The translations under genes and the position numbers were made by a program. A stretch of 64,000 bases of DNA from Alicyclobacillus sp. ALC3 (GTDB lineage Bacteria; Bacillota; Bacilli; Alicyclobacillales; Alicyclobacillaceae), in assembly GCF_028751195.1 (NCBI RefSeq), contig NZ_CP066784.1, positions 2,728,001-2,792,000 on the forward strand, read 5' to 3'. Below the pieces are notes generated by a model. That model made no database searches. It saw only the letters and a program-made list of their open reading frames with translations, and was not told the DNA's origin. Within the stretch, counting starts at the first letter, position 1, and each line of letters opens with the position of its first letter. Positions 8,708-18,300 of the stretch are shown here, one piece after another.

Positions 8708-10285
8708 TTACTGAACGCGGTGATGTTCGGCCGCTAGCTGCCTCGCCGTCAACTTGTAGGCGCTGATGACGAGCGGTGAGTTTTCTAGGTGAATGCGCAG
8801 TTTGATGCGCACTTGCAGTGCGCCGCACGCGTCGGCAGCAGGACTTCGAAATCCGTTTCCTCCGTCATTGCTGTGAGACCGCGCCGTCTCATCGCCAACA
8901 CGAAACCGCAGCGTGAGGTCGTCGCCGAGTGTCAGCAACCGCAGCCACGGGCTACCGTCTCGCCATGGCCAAAATCCGCGTCCGACGGACAGACCGTTCC
9001 AATCCGTGTCGTGAGACCAGGACGCTATCACATGCGTGCCTTCCCCCCGCACTTCCACCCCAATGACGTCAACAACGGTGACCGGTAGCCGGAAGGCAAT
9101 GGCAAACTGCCTAGGCACGCCATTCCAAGCGTACGTCACCGGGTCGCGTGCAGAGTCGCGTGCAGAGTCGCGTGCAGAGTCGCGTGCAGAGTCGCGTGCA
9201 GAGTCGCGTGCAGAGTCGCGTGCAGAGTCGCGTGCAGAGTCGCGTGCAGAGTCGCGTGCAGAGTCGCGTGCAGAGTCGCCGGTCGCATCCGGGGCGCTAT
9301 GGCTGATGTCGAATGACAGTTCCTGATACTCGCCCGTTGACGCATGCGTGATCTCGCATTGATGCACCGGTGTCAGCATGTCTCCTGCTCGCTCAACGAA
9401 CATAGCCTTCCAGTGTGTCAATTCGGTCAGGGAGTTGGCTGCGATGAAGCGAAAGTCACCATAGGCGCGCTCGATGGCTGACTGGAACGCGTCGTCGTCC
9501 GCAGTTCGGTCGGCAGCCGCGCGTTCGATGAGGTCGTACACGGTGTCCACCATGGCTGCTCCGGTCGCCTTCCGCAAATCTTCCCGCGTTGACGCGTGGT
9601 GGCGCAGGCTCGCGTCGATAAACTCCGCCATGTGCGCTTCCAGCGCAGCGTCTTCCGGCCAGAGTGGCAGATTTAGCGCCTCGCGGGTATGGAGCAGTGT
9701 CGACTTCCAGTCGGCGAGGTAGTTGGTATAGGGAATCAGGACACGCCTTCGACCTCGCGTGTGGTAGAGTGCCGAGAGGGTGTAGGACAGCCAGAGGGCG
9801 AGACCTTTCTGAATAGGGATCCCGTCCCGCCGCTCGAGGGACAGCGCCGTCTCAAGCGGGTTGCGGACCATGATGACGAAGCATGCGTCCACGCCGGTTT
9901 CCTCGAACACACGCAGCCACAGCGGTAGCGTGATGCAGGTCCGCGGATCTTTAAAAGCCCACACGGCGTGAGGCAGGAACTCCTCGCGCACAAGTGTGGT
10001 GAAGTGGCTCTTGGCGCGCAGTGCCGCTGGGTGCGTATCGGCCCAATCGTCCGGTAAGGTGGGATTGGGTTGGTCGGACCCGACCAACAGGTTGTTCAAC
10101 AGTGTGGTGTGCAGGTTGTAAATTCCGAGGTGTTCAAAGTATCCTTTCGGGTTCGACTCATTCGCTGGCAGAAAGGACTCGCCGAGGTAGGCGCCAAGTG
10201 CGCCCATCCCACGGGTGAACGCAGACGTACCGCTGCGGTGCATGCCGAGAATGCATACAGCCTGACTCAACGTCATCACCTCCAC
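8708..10285 (-). CDS. Sulfotransferase-family protein with RDSA repeat tract (525 aa)
   Basis: Residues ~8-25 carry the P-loop-like PAPS-binding motif GMHRSGTSAFTRG, and VRNPLETALSL (~residue 138) resembles the second, 3'-phosphate-binding motif, so it probably transfers sulfate to a glycan or another acceptor. A low-complexity linker of eleven DSAR units (DNA 9145-9276) separates the catalytic region from a C-terminal beta-rich domain of ~140 residues. It is the last gene of a minus-strand operon with UDP-galactopyranose mutase and a GT2. The mutase stop TGA overlaps an ATG at 10276, and a GTG at 10285 also fits, so the exact start is uncertain. The context suggests decoration of a galactofuranose-containing surface glycan. 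Substrate specificity cannot be read. Confidence 0.8.
   Translation of the reverse strand: MEVMTLSQAVCILGMHRSGTSAFTRGMGALGAYLGESFLPANESNPKGYFEHLGIYNLHTTLLNNLLVGSDQPNPTLPDDWADTHPAALRAKSHFTTLVREEFLPHAVWAFKDPRTCITLPLWLRVFEETGVDACFVIMVRNPLETALSLERRDGIPIQKGLALWLSYTLSALYHTRGRRRVLIPYTNYLADWKSTLLHTREALNLPLWPEDAALEAHMAEFIDASLRHHASTREDLRKATGAAMVDTVYDLIERAAADRTADDDAFQSAIERAYGDFRFIAANSLTELTHWKAMFVERAGDMLTPVHQCEITHASTGEYQELSFDISHSAPDATGDSARDSARDSARDSARDSARDSARDSARDSARDSARDSARDSARDPVTYAWNGVPRQFAIAFRLPVTVVDVIGVEVRGEGTHVIASWSHDTDWNGLSVGRGFWPWRDGSPWLRLLTLGDDLTLRFRVGDETARSHSNDGGNGFRSPAADACGALQVRIKLRIHLENSPLVISAYKLTARQLAAEHHRVQ
9145..9276. repeat. 12-bp tandem repeat (11 copies) inside the sulfotransferase gene
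   Basis: Eleven identical copies of CGCGTGCAGAGT encode the (R)DSA tract on the minus strand. The unit is a multiple of three, so copy changes would alter linker length without a frameshift. Confidence 0.97.
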
Positions 10286-11400
10286 TCGCCTTGATTCGAG
10301 CCATGGGCGGACTCGAGAACGTCGAAAACGTGCAGGGCCTGTCCAACCGCTTGGTCCATGTTGAGATACTGGTAGCTGCCGAGTCGTCCGGCGAAGGTCA
10401 CATTGGGTGTGTCCTTCGCAAGGCTCGCGTAGCGGGCGTAGAGCGCCTTGTTCGCCTCGGTCGGCACGGGGTAGAAGGGGTCGCCCTCGGCACTCGGGTA
10501 CTCGTAGATAAGTGCCGTTTGCGGGTTCGATTGACCCGTGATGTGCTTCATTTCAGTGACGCGCGTATAGTCGTGATCATTCGGGTAGTTGACCGTGGCC
10601 ACGGGCTGAACCTGCTCTGCATCGACCGTTTCTTCGCGAAAGCGGAGAGAACGGTAGGGCAGGCGGCCGAGTTGGTAGTGAAAAAACTCATCGACAGGGC
10701 CTGTGTAGACCAAGTGGCGGTAGTCGACGCGCTGGCGCACGTCGTCAAACGCAGTGGAGAGGAGGACGTCGATGCCATCGTGATCGAGCATCTGGGCAAA
10801 CAAAGCTGTGTATCCGTCCGCCGGGATGGCTTGGTAGGTGTCTGTAAAGTAGCGGTCGTCACGGTCCGTTCGCACGGGGATGCGGCCGCACACTTCTGGT
10901 GCAAGCTCATCCGGTTCGACGCCCCACTGTTTTTTCGTGTAGTTGCGATAGAGCTTCTCATACAGATCGGTGCCGACCTGGCGCACCACAACGTCCCTTG
11001 AATTGCGCACTCGGTCGATGTTGATCCGCACGGACTCCAGGTAGGCCGTTGCGGATGCGCTGTCGTGGTTTGTGCCGTACAGTTCGTTTAGCGTGTCCAG
11101 GTTAATCGGCATCGGTACCCGCTTCCCCTCCACACTGGTGAGCACCCGGTGTTCGTACGCGCGCCACGTGGTGAACTGGCTCAGGTAGTGAAAGACGCGC
11201 GCACTATTAGTATGAAAAATGTGCGGGCCGTAGCGGTGCACGAGGAGGCCAGCTGCGTTGTGAGTATCGTAGGCGTTGCCGCCGATGTGTGATCGCTTAT
11301 CGATGACAAGCACCCGTTTTCCTCGTTGCGATGCCAGTCGCTCAGCCAGCGTCGCCCCAGTGAAACCGGCACCAACAATGAGGTAGTCGTACGTCGTCAC
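10276..11400 (-). CDS. glf: UDP-galactopyranose mutase (374 aa)
   Basis: This flavoenzyme interconverts UDP-galactopyranose and UDP-galactofuranose. The N-terminal dinucleotide-binding motif is GAGFTGATLAERLA and is followed by VIDKRSHIGGNAYD. The family signature YGPHIFHT and the substrate region PVRTDRDDRYFTDTYQ are present, and the length is normal. The start is set at GTG 11400 because AAGGAGG lies 7 bp upstream; the ATG at 11406 nearly touches that site. It lies downstream of a GT2 gene and overlaps the sulfotransferase gene at its stop (TGATG). It presumably supplies UDP-Galf to the operon's glycan. Confidence 0.93.
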   Translation of the reverse strand: MTTYDYLIVGAGFTGATLAERLASQRGKRVLVIDKRSHIGGNAYDTHNAAGLLVHRYGPHIFHTNSARVFHYLSQFTTWRAYEHRVLTSVEGKRVPMPINLDTLNELYGTNHDSASATAYLESVRINIDRVRNSRDVVVRQVGTDLYEKLYRNYTKKQWGVEPDELAPEVCGRIPVRTDRDDRYFTDTYQAIPADGYTALFAQMLDHDGIDVLLSTAFDDVRQRVDYRHLVYTGPVDEFFHYQLGRLPYRSLRFREETVDAEQVQPVATVNYPNDHDYTRVTEMKHITGQSNPQTALIYEYPSAEGDPFYPVPTEANKALYARYASLAKDTPNVTFAGRLGSYQYLNMDQAVGQALHVFDVLESAHGSNQGEWR

Positions 11401-11504
11401 ACCCATTCCTCCTTACGCGCTTATCCTCACGCGTTCCTCCTCACCCGTCCATCACAAGCCCATCACCTTAAGCCAGTGCAGAGACAGGCCGGCGGTATCA
11501 GTCT

Positions 11505-11594
11505 GTTTGGGTTCACAGGCCTGTTTGGGTTCACAGGCCTGTTTAGGTTCACAGGCCTGGTTGGGTTCACAGGCCTGGTTGGGTTCACAGGCCA
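11505..11594. repeat. 18-bp tandem repeat (5 copies) spanning the GT2 stop codon
   Basis: Five copies of about GTTTGGGTTCACAGGCCT (third to fifth with single changes). The last copy contains the stop codon of the GT2 gene (TGA at 11585-11587, minus strand), so the array seems to have expanded from the gene's 3' end into the spacer before glf. Confidence 0.95.
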
Positions 11595-12520
11595 AAGCTT
11601 CGTTCGAGGAGGAACTGGATAACTTCCCGGTTGTTCAGCTGTGACTTGCCGATCCCGTCGAGCACCCTGGCGCGCATCTCGCGATACACGTTGTGCACAC
11701 CTTCCCGTTCGGCTTCGTTCAGCAGGTGGCCAAAGTCTCGTTGGACGATTTCAAATAGTTTGGTATTCTCAATTGCGGTCTGCATCGGATCACGCTGCGA
11801 ATTCCCGCCTGGGTGCAGCCGGTAGTAGCCGAGTGGTTCATCGACGTAAACGCACTGGGCTCCGTGCAGGACGAAGTTGATGTGGCGGAGCCAGTCGTGC
11901 GTGATGCGCAGCCTTGTGTCCTCGAGTCCGAAGTTGACGAACAACTCCCTGCGGTACAGCGCCCGCGGACTGATGTGCACGCCTTGGAGGATGAGGCTGC
12001 GCCAGACCGCTGGGTTGTCGTTTGGGAATCGTGCGTCCGGTCCGCCGTACATGTGCGCAAACCTGGGATCACGCGGCGTGCCGTACAGGGTGGTCGACAG
12101 CCGTTGTGTGCCTTCGAGGACCAACAGATTGGCGAAGCCGATGTGGGCGTTTCGTTCATTCATCGCAGACAGCACCCGCTCGCAGTACGGCGGGAGGTAG
12201 ATATCATCGGCGTCCAAAAATGTCACATATTTGCCCTGCGCGCGCAACAGCAGTTGGTTGTATGTAAATACCGCGCCTCTGTTGTGGCCATTCGTATACA
12301 CCCGGAGGCCGTGTTGCTCGTACCGCCGCGCGATGGCGAGCGTGTCGTCCGTCGAACCGTCGTCAAGCAGGATGATTTCGCGATCGGCGAAGGTCTGGGA
12401 CAACGCCGACTCAATTGTCTCGTCGAGGAACGGGGCGGCGTTGTACGCCGGGATCAAAATGGAAAGAGTAGGGGCCCAGTTGGCGTTGGACAAAGCTTGG
12501 GTCGCGGTCAGACCTTGCAT
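11585..12520 (-). CDS. Family 2 glycosyltransferase (311 aa)
   Basis: A GT-A fold enzyme with the N-terminal segment LSILIPAYNAAPFLDETIES, the nucleotide-binding LLDDGSTDDT and the metal-binding YVTFLDADD. The ATG at 12520 is preceded by AAAGGAGAG. It is the first gene of the minus-strand operon GT2-glf-sulfotransferase and probably adds a sugar during synthesis of an extracellular polysaccharide or glycan. No membrane segment is evident. The end of the gene (ERSFGL-stop) lies within an 18-bp tandem repeat. Donor and acceptor are unknown. Confidence 0.9.
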   Translation of the reverse strand: MQGLTATQALSNANWAPTLSILIPAYNAAPFLDETIESALSQTFADREIILLDDGSTDDTLAIARRYEQHGLRVYTNGHNRGAVFTYNQLLLRAQGKYVTFLDADDIYLPPYCERVLSAMNERNAHIGFANLLVLEGTQRLSTTLYGTPRDPRFAHMYGGPDARFPNDNPAVWRSLILQGVHISPRALYRRELFVNFGLEDTRLRITHDWLRHINFVLHGAQCVYVDEPLGYYRLHPGGNSQRDPMQTAIENTKLFEIVQRDFGHLLNEAEREGVHNVYREMRARVLDGIGKSQLNNREVIQFLLERSFGL

Positions 12521-12713
12521 GGGTGCTCTCCTTTGTCGCTCTCATCTGTAGCTCTCATCTGTAGCTCTCACTAGAAATTGTGACGGATTCTAGTCGCTAT
12601 CTCTTTGTGTCGGTCGACTTTGTGCACCGGTCCTTCTGCACCATCACATCGTAGTTCGCTTCGACGCGGCCACCTGAGGTCATGAGACCGACCGTCGGTC
12701 AGAAACCCTTCCA
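12521..12713. other. Spacer between GT2 gene and array 3
   Basis: It contains the GT2 leader with repeated AGCTCTCATCTGT segments. A TAGAAT could be a -10 on the minus strand, but no good -35 is visible. No gene was recognised. Confidence 0.5.
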
Positions 12714-13507
12714 CTGACACATAGCTGGCGAAACGGCTCGGCTATGTGATCGAAACCGACACATAGCAGGCGGCAAGGCTCGGCTATGTGATCGAAATCG
12801 ACACAAGGCGGGCGGGACAACTCGGCTATGTGATCGAAATCGACACATAGCGGGTGCTACGGCTCGGCTATGTGATCGAAATCGACATATAGCTGGCGCT
12901 ACGGCTCGGCTATGTGATCGAAATCGACACATGGCTGGCGCTACGGCTCGGCTATGTGATCGAAATCGACATATAGCTGGCGAAACGGCTCGGCTATGTG
13001 ATCGAAATCGACATATAGCTGGCGGGACAACTCGGCTATGTGATCGAAACCGACACATAGCAGGCGGCAAGGCTCGGCTATGTGATCGAAACCGACACAT
13101 AGCAGGCGGCAAGGCTCGGCTATGTGATCGAAATCGACACATAGCGGGTGCTACGGCTCGGCTATGTGATCGAAATCGACATATAGCTGGCGCTACGGCT
13201 CGGCTATGTGATCGAAACCGACACATAGCAGGCGGCAAGGCTCGGCTATGTGATCGAAATCGACACATAGCTGGCGAAACGGCTCGGCTATGTGATCGAA
13301 ATCGACACATAGCGGGTGCTACGGCTCGGCTATGTGATCGAAATCGACACATAGCAGGCGGCAAGGCTCGGCTATGTGATCGAAATCGACACATGGCGGG
13401 CGGGACAGCTCGGCTATGTGATCGAAATCGACACATAGCGGGTGCTACGGCTCGGCTATGTGATCGAAATCGACATATAGCAGGCGGCAAGGCTCGGCTA
13501 TGTGATG
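12714..13507. repeat. 42-bp palindromic repeat array 3 (18 units)
   Basis: Eighteen units in exact 42-bp register (12741 to 13497, difference 756). CACATAGC units predominate. Unlike the other five arrays it does not follow a giant-protein gene directly but sits between the glycan operon and IS/TA remnants. It ends like array 1 (TATGTGATGGGGCACAG), not in the GATATCGCC module. Confidence 0.95.
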
Positions 13508-13580
13508 GGGCACAGGCCCCGAAGGCTGAAGGGACAGAGACCCCGAAGGCCGCTCCGTGTCCGTGACGTCCGTTTCAGAC

Positions 13581-13609
13581 ATTGTACCGCACAATCCGCC
13601 TCAATTTGA
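13581..13609 (-). promoter_or_regulatory. Candidate leftward promoter reading into array 3
   Basis: ATTGTACCGCACAAT (13581-13595) gives a minus-strand TACAAT -10, with TCAAAT 17 bp upstream (13604-13609). Sequence and leader match the site beside array 1. Confidence 0.4.
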
Positions 13610-13627
13610 CGCCATTTGCGCGGGGCC

Positions 13628-13718
13628 GGCGGATGGCGGATGGCGGATGGCGGATGGCGGATGGCGGATGGCGGATGGCGGATGGCGGATGGCGGATGGC
13701 GGATGGCGGATGGCGGAT
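13628..13718. repeat. 7-bp tandem repeat GGCGGAT (13 copies)
   Basis: Thirteen exact copies. The homologous spot after array 1 (near 2265) has a single copy, so this is a local expansion. It is noncoding. Confidence 0.97.
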
Positions 13719-13772
13719 GAAGGTCACCACGCAACTGCGGGTGTGTATCTGCGGCCGATTTACGCCCTCCTC

Positions 13773-13982
13773 CTACCCGACGGACGCGTTCTGGCTCGAC
13801 TTCCTCCGGGGTCTTAATCTCGCGCATCCCACGCCGAACGTACGGTCTGACATGCGCAGTAATGTGGCCAGACGTTCCGGACCTCCTGGCCCGTAGGCAA
13901 TGGCCTGCGCAATGGCCTGCGCAATGGCCCGCGCTCCGGCCAGTCGACGACGTTGCTTCTCATCCAAAATAGGGGTAAACAT
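13773..13982 (-). pseudogene. ISAzo13-like transposase N-terminal remnant
   Basis: The minus frame reads FTPILDEKQRRRLAGA, then IAYGPGGPERLATLLRMSDR, then TFGVGC. This recalls the N-terminal HTH region of ISAzo13-family transposases (LDE-RRRL-AGAEA...YGG...SR-TI). A 12-bp duplication (CAATGGCCTGCG, 13898-13935) adds AIAQAIAQ. Only about 70 residues remain and no catalytic domain is present, so it is non-functional. Confidence 0.5.
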
Positions 13983-14203
13983 CTCGGATCGTTGTTGAAT
14001 GCGGGCTAAGCCCGATCACCGTCTACAACTACGCGTTGGAAGAGAGGGAAGAGGCGAGGGTTCTGGAGGAGCGCATTGAGCGGCTAGAACTCCACCCTGA
14101 GACGGCCATACCGTGGCATGGCGTGCGCCGAACAGGACGCCCGGATGAGTTGACCGGCGGTTTGAACTTCGGTTCGACGAAGACGCCTACAAGGAGTACC
14201 TGA
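13979..14203 (+). pseudogene. Possible truncated antitoxin/DNA-binding gene upstream of a RelE-like toxin
   Basis: The open frame encodes GLSPITVYNYALEEREEARV, then LEERIERLELHPETA and GVRRTGRPDEL, in the usual antitoxin position and overlapping the next frame. No ATG or GTG start and no ribosome binding site are seen, and the ISAzo13-like remnant abuts it. It was probably broken at its 5' end. Family assignment is uncertain. Confidence 0.35.
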
Positions 14204-14571
14204 GGCTAGACAATTCGGTTGCCAAGATTGTGGACGACTTTTTCGACGCTCTGGAGCTGCGGGCGGACGAGATTGGTAAGGAATTGATCAACAAGCAGTC
14301 GACTAGACTGCACGGGTGCAAGGAGATTAAGCTCAAGAAGGCGGGCATTCGCATCGTCTGCCGGGTGACGAATGAGACCGTGGACGTTCTGCGCATCGTC
14401 TACGTCCCTACCATAGAGAAGCGTGATGACGGTTTTGTCTTCCGGGTGGCTGACACGCGGTTCAAGAGGCTCAAGTCGAGTAAAGATATGAGGGTCGACT
14501 TGGCCAAATCCCGGAATCGTAGGGGGCGCACAGGCGCTTCGCCTGGCTCGGACAAGCCCAGGCACAAGTAG
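14149..14571 (+). pseudogene. RelE/ParE-like toxin, probably lacking a proper start
   Basis: The frame reads RFDEDAYKEYLRLDNSVAKI, then GKELINKQSTRLHGCKEIKL, then GIRIVCRV...VYVPTIEKRDDGFVF. This is the RelE/ParE/Gp49-like pattern of an mRNA interferase or gyrase-directed toxin (L-G-CKEIKL-x-GIRIV-R and a later EKRD). Homology starts upstream of the only conventional start (GTG 14230), while the frame begins after a stop at 14146-14148, so the N-terminus has no good initiation codon. Expression is doubtful. The fragment sits among other decayed elements. Confidence 0.45.
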
Positions 14572-14666
14572 CGCGATCCCCTGGAAACACTTCAATCAAC
14601 CACTTAGGCAATCGCACAACGGAGGCGGCGCTACGGGGTGACCGCCCTTGTTTTGGCCGTCGAGGC

Positions 14667-14902
14667 GGAGCGTTCGCCGGTGTGACGCCGCACCTCATCT
14701 TCAATAACCACGGCACACCAGTGTATATGTGAACGGAGTGTTGGTGTTGCATGCGCCGACGGTGGCGCATCGGGACTAGTCGGATGGTGTGATGACGACG
14801 TACATGGGGATTTGGTATGTGCAGCAGGTTATGCAGTCGCTCGGCATTACGACGACGTGGAACGGGCACGTCTGGAACTTCCTGCTGCCGGGGATGAACT
14901 GA
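14667..14902 (+). pseudogene. Broken C-terminal fragment of a giant stalk-domain gene
   Basis: It matches the last ~75 residues of the paralogues (GVTPHLIFNNHGTPVY, then MTTYMGIWYVQQV and TTWNGHVWNFLLPG). A two-base insertion (GTGTATATGTGAAC) shifts the frame and a TAG lies in the HRD-x-DG segment. Only this tail and its terminator remain of a former family member. Confidence 0.88.
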
Positions 14903-15004
14903 GGGGCGGGACGGATGTGACCACGGCGACATGGCTAGCGCCGCAAGCGGTGTAGTGAGGCCGGGACTCGTGCCGTCCGGAAAGAACTAAAGACAGGACT
15001 AGAT

Positions 15005-15035
15005 GGGTGGGGCCACTGCGGTGCCCCCATTTTGA
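15005..15035 (+). terminator. Family terminator copy 5 (slightly diverged)
   Basis: The GGGGCCACTGCGGTGCCCCC variant (15009-15028) followed by ATTTT lies after the broken stalk fragment. Confidence 0.7.
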
Positions 15036-15089
15036 CTGTTGGGGCAGAAGTCGGGAGGACGAGCGGGATCGAGCGGCGGCTGGTGTGAA

Positions 15090-15213
15090 GGCTAGGTTAA
15101 ATTAGCGCCACAGGCGTCGCTAACAGGGCTGGTGAGGGGTCGCCCGCCACCCGCTAAAGGAAAAAATGTCGCTGCACGGCGAAAATCAGGCGAATAGCGA
15201 CAAAAACGACACT
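15090..15213. repeat. Dispersed TGTCGCT/AGCGACA hairpin element
   Basis: TTAAATTAGCGCCACAGGCG is followed by AAAAAATGTCGCT...AATAGCGACAAAAACGACACT. It lies just upstream of gene C's leader. Confidence 0.7.
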
Positions 15214-15398
15214 AGAAAGTGATAATTTGTCATCGATGCCACACATAATTGTGTATTATTAGTAAGTAGAAAAAGAAGACATCCATACCATCTATGAACT
15301 AAATTCATCCTTCCATCCACTCACCTAGCGTGGACTTCCTTGTCTTTCAAATGCACCAACCGAACACAACTAGCGAATTGAGAAGGAGGAGACAGAGG

Positions 15399-18300
15399 TT
15401 GCGAAGGCAGAAACTGAATAGAACAGGTAAGGGGCGGCGGGCGCTCAATGCAACGACCGCTGTCATGATCACGCTGGGCACCGCCATGAATTTTGCCCCG
15501 CCACAGGCGAGTGCAGGGACGGTTCCAACGGTGCAGCCACAGCAGCCACAGCAGCCACAGCAGCCACAGCAGCCAATCGTCGTGACGAACCCGGGCGGCA
15601 CACAGTGGGTGCTGGTGTCGAGCGTAGCGAACCTGGCGTTCATCGACATGCATCCGATGAGCGCGATTATACCGGGATCGACAACAGCGCCGGACTACCT
15701 GAACGCGAACATTGAACTGACAAACAACATCGACATGTCAGGTGCAACCGCGGACTGGACGCCGCTGGGTCCATTTGCAGGGACGTTCAACGGCCAAGGC
15801 TTTGCGATCTCGGGAGTTATTGTGTCGGGGACGGCCCAGGACGAAGGGTTTTTCGCCTCCCTGAACGGAGGTACCATCGAGGCCATGAGTGTCGTGGATA
15901 GTGTGAACGGAGGCGTCAATGCTGGCGGGTTGGTCGGTGACGTCATCAGTGGCAGCATTACCGATTCGTACGTGAGCGGCACAGTCAACTCGGACCTTCA
16001 GACCTCGAACGCTACGCAGGTTGGTGGCCTAGTGGGTGACATGCAGGGCGGGAGTATTTCGGACTCTTCTGCAAGCGGCACAGTGAAAGCTAGCGGTAAC
16101 GCGGGATTCCCTGCGTACGCTGGGGGCCTGGTCGGTGTGATGCACAGTGGCAGCATTGCGGACTCCTATGCGGGCGTTGGGGTCAATGCCAAGGCGCTTG
16201 GTGATCCGACTGTCGCCTACGGGGGTGGCCTGGTCGGTCAGATGCAAGGCGGGAGCATTTTACGCTCGTACGCAAGTGGGACAGTTGCTGCGTCCGCAGC
16301 GGACGGCAATCCCGCCTATGCTGGTGGTCTCGCGGGCACCGCTGCGGGCGTCGTGACGGACGCTTATGCGGGCGTTGATGTGAATGGCACTTGGGTCACC
16401 AGCAACACCTTGTTTGGCGGCGGCTCACCTACTCTGTCCGGCGCCGTGAGCGCGCTGACGACTGGACAAATGACGATGCAGTCGTCCTATGTCGGCTTCG
16501 ATTTCAGGTCAGCGTGGGGCATCGACCCGAGCGGTGTCATCAACGGAGGCATGCCGTACCTCTCGTGGATGGTGCCAACCGTGATGACGGCAGGGTTGCA
16601 TGTTGCGGTAGAAGGGCAGCCGTTCAGTCAAACGGTGTCAGGGATGGGGCTCGGAACGTGGTCCGCAGTTGGGTTGCCAAGCGGACTGACCATACAACCA
16701 AACGGAACGATTGACGGCACGACAACAGCCGTAGGGGTACACACTGTGACGGTGTCGGTGGACAGCAGCCTAGGATGGGGGACAGCTCAGACCTACACGA
16801 TGGATGTGCTGCCTGCAACGACGAGCGGCGTGATCGAAATATACAATTGGCAACAGCTCGAGGTCATCGACCAGAACCAGCGACAGTTCCTCCACTCCAA
16901 TATCGAACTGATGAATGACATCGCGGCGCCGAGTGGCTCAGCCGCGGACTGGACACCGTTTGGCTACTATGGAAATCCATTCGCTGGCACATTTGATGGG
17001 CAGAATTACACGATCACAGGTCTGACGGTATCTGGGTCACATTCCAATGAAGGGTTCTTCGGCGTAGTCAACGGTGGCGTCGTGGAGAATGTGCACCTTG
17101 TTGGGCGTGTGCAGACGGACTTCAGTGCGTATGCGAGTGCAGGCGGCCTGGTTGGAACCCTCTCGGGCACCATTGATAACGCTTCCTATAGTGGGACGAT
17201 TTCGGGCGCATCCTTTGCGGGCGGCTTGGTCGGTTCCTTGAAATACGGAAGCATCGAAAACTCGGACGCAACGGTGACGATTCCGTCAATACAGGTCGGT
17301 GCTGGCGGCTTAGTCGGCGGCGTGATCTCGGGCACAATCACAAACTCCTTCGCCAATGCCACGCTGACCGGCTCGAACCATTCAACCATCGGCGGGCTGG
17401 TCGGGGACGCCTATTATATGGGTATTAACGACTCCCATGCCTATGTCACGCTGACCACACCGAATGGGATCTATTCATCCGCACAAGGCGGGCTGGTGGG
17501 GGCGTTATTGACGGGCACTATCGCCGACTCTTATGCGACTGGCACCCTGCAAGGGGCTGCCGCGAATGGCGGCTTGGTGGGCGTGACAGAAGCCGCTGTG
17601 ACGATTGCTGACTCCCATGCGAGCGTTTCCGTCACAGGTGGGTACGAAAGCAACAACGGGGGTCTGGTCGGGGGAGCGTCATTTCGCGGTAACCTGGAAA
17701 TTAACCGATCGTATGCGAACGCTACCGTGACTGGCGGCAACACGGGCAGCGACGGCGGGTTGGTCGGCAACATTACGGACGGCAGTATCACGGCGTCGTT
17801 TGCGAGCGCCACCGTGAGTGGCGGGCCATACAGCAGTGACGGCGGACTGGTCGGGTCGCTGACCAACGTCACGGTGACAAATGCTTACGCTACCGGACGT
17901 ACATCAGGTGGGGACCATGCACTCGTTGGTGGTCTCATTGGGCACGCCTGGACAGGCAATCAGATCACGGACGTATACGCGGTACAAACGCTGACCGGCG
18001 GGATCTCCAGTTCTGTCGGTGGACTTGCTGGCGAGGTCGAAACGGGCGCGGGATCTTGGACAGATGTGTATGCCAACGCTACCATCAACATCCCTAGCGG
18101 ACTGACTCAACATAGTCTTGTAGGCAGTGGAACGCTAGTCACTTCTGGCACGGCCAGTTGGTTAACTTCCTCGCAACTGACGATGCAGCCGTCATTTGTC
18201 GGCTTCGATTTCAGTGGCACGTGGGCCATCGACCCGAGTGGCGTGATTAACGCTGGCATGCCGTATCTGCAGGCGATGTACCCGACGATTGCGCCGGCGT

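Noticed and set aside
15538-15575. The CAGCAGCCA repeats of gene C as a regulatory repeat
   Set aside because: They are in-frame codons for a Pro-Gln-Gln linker right after the signal peptide and need no other explanation.
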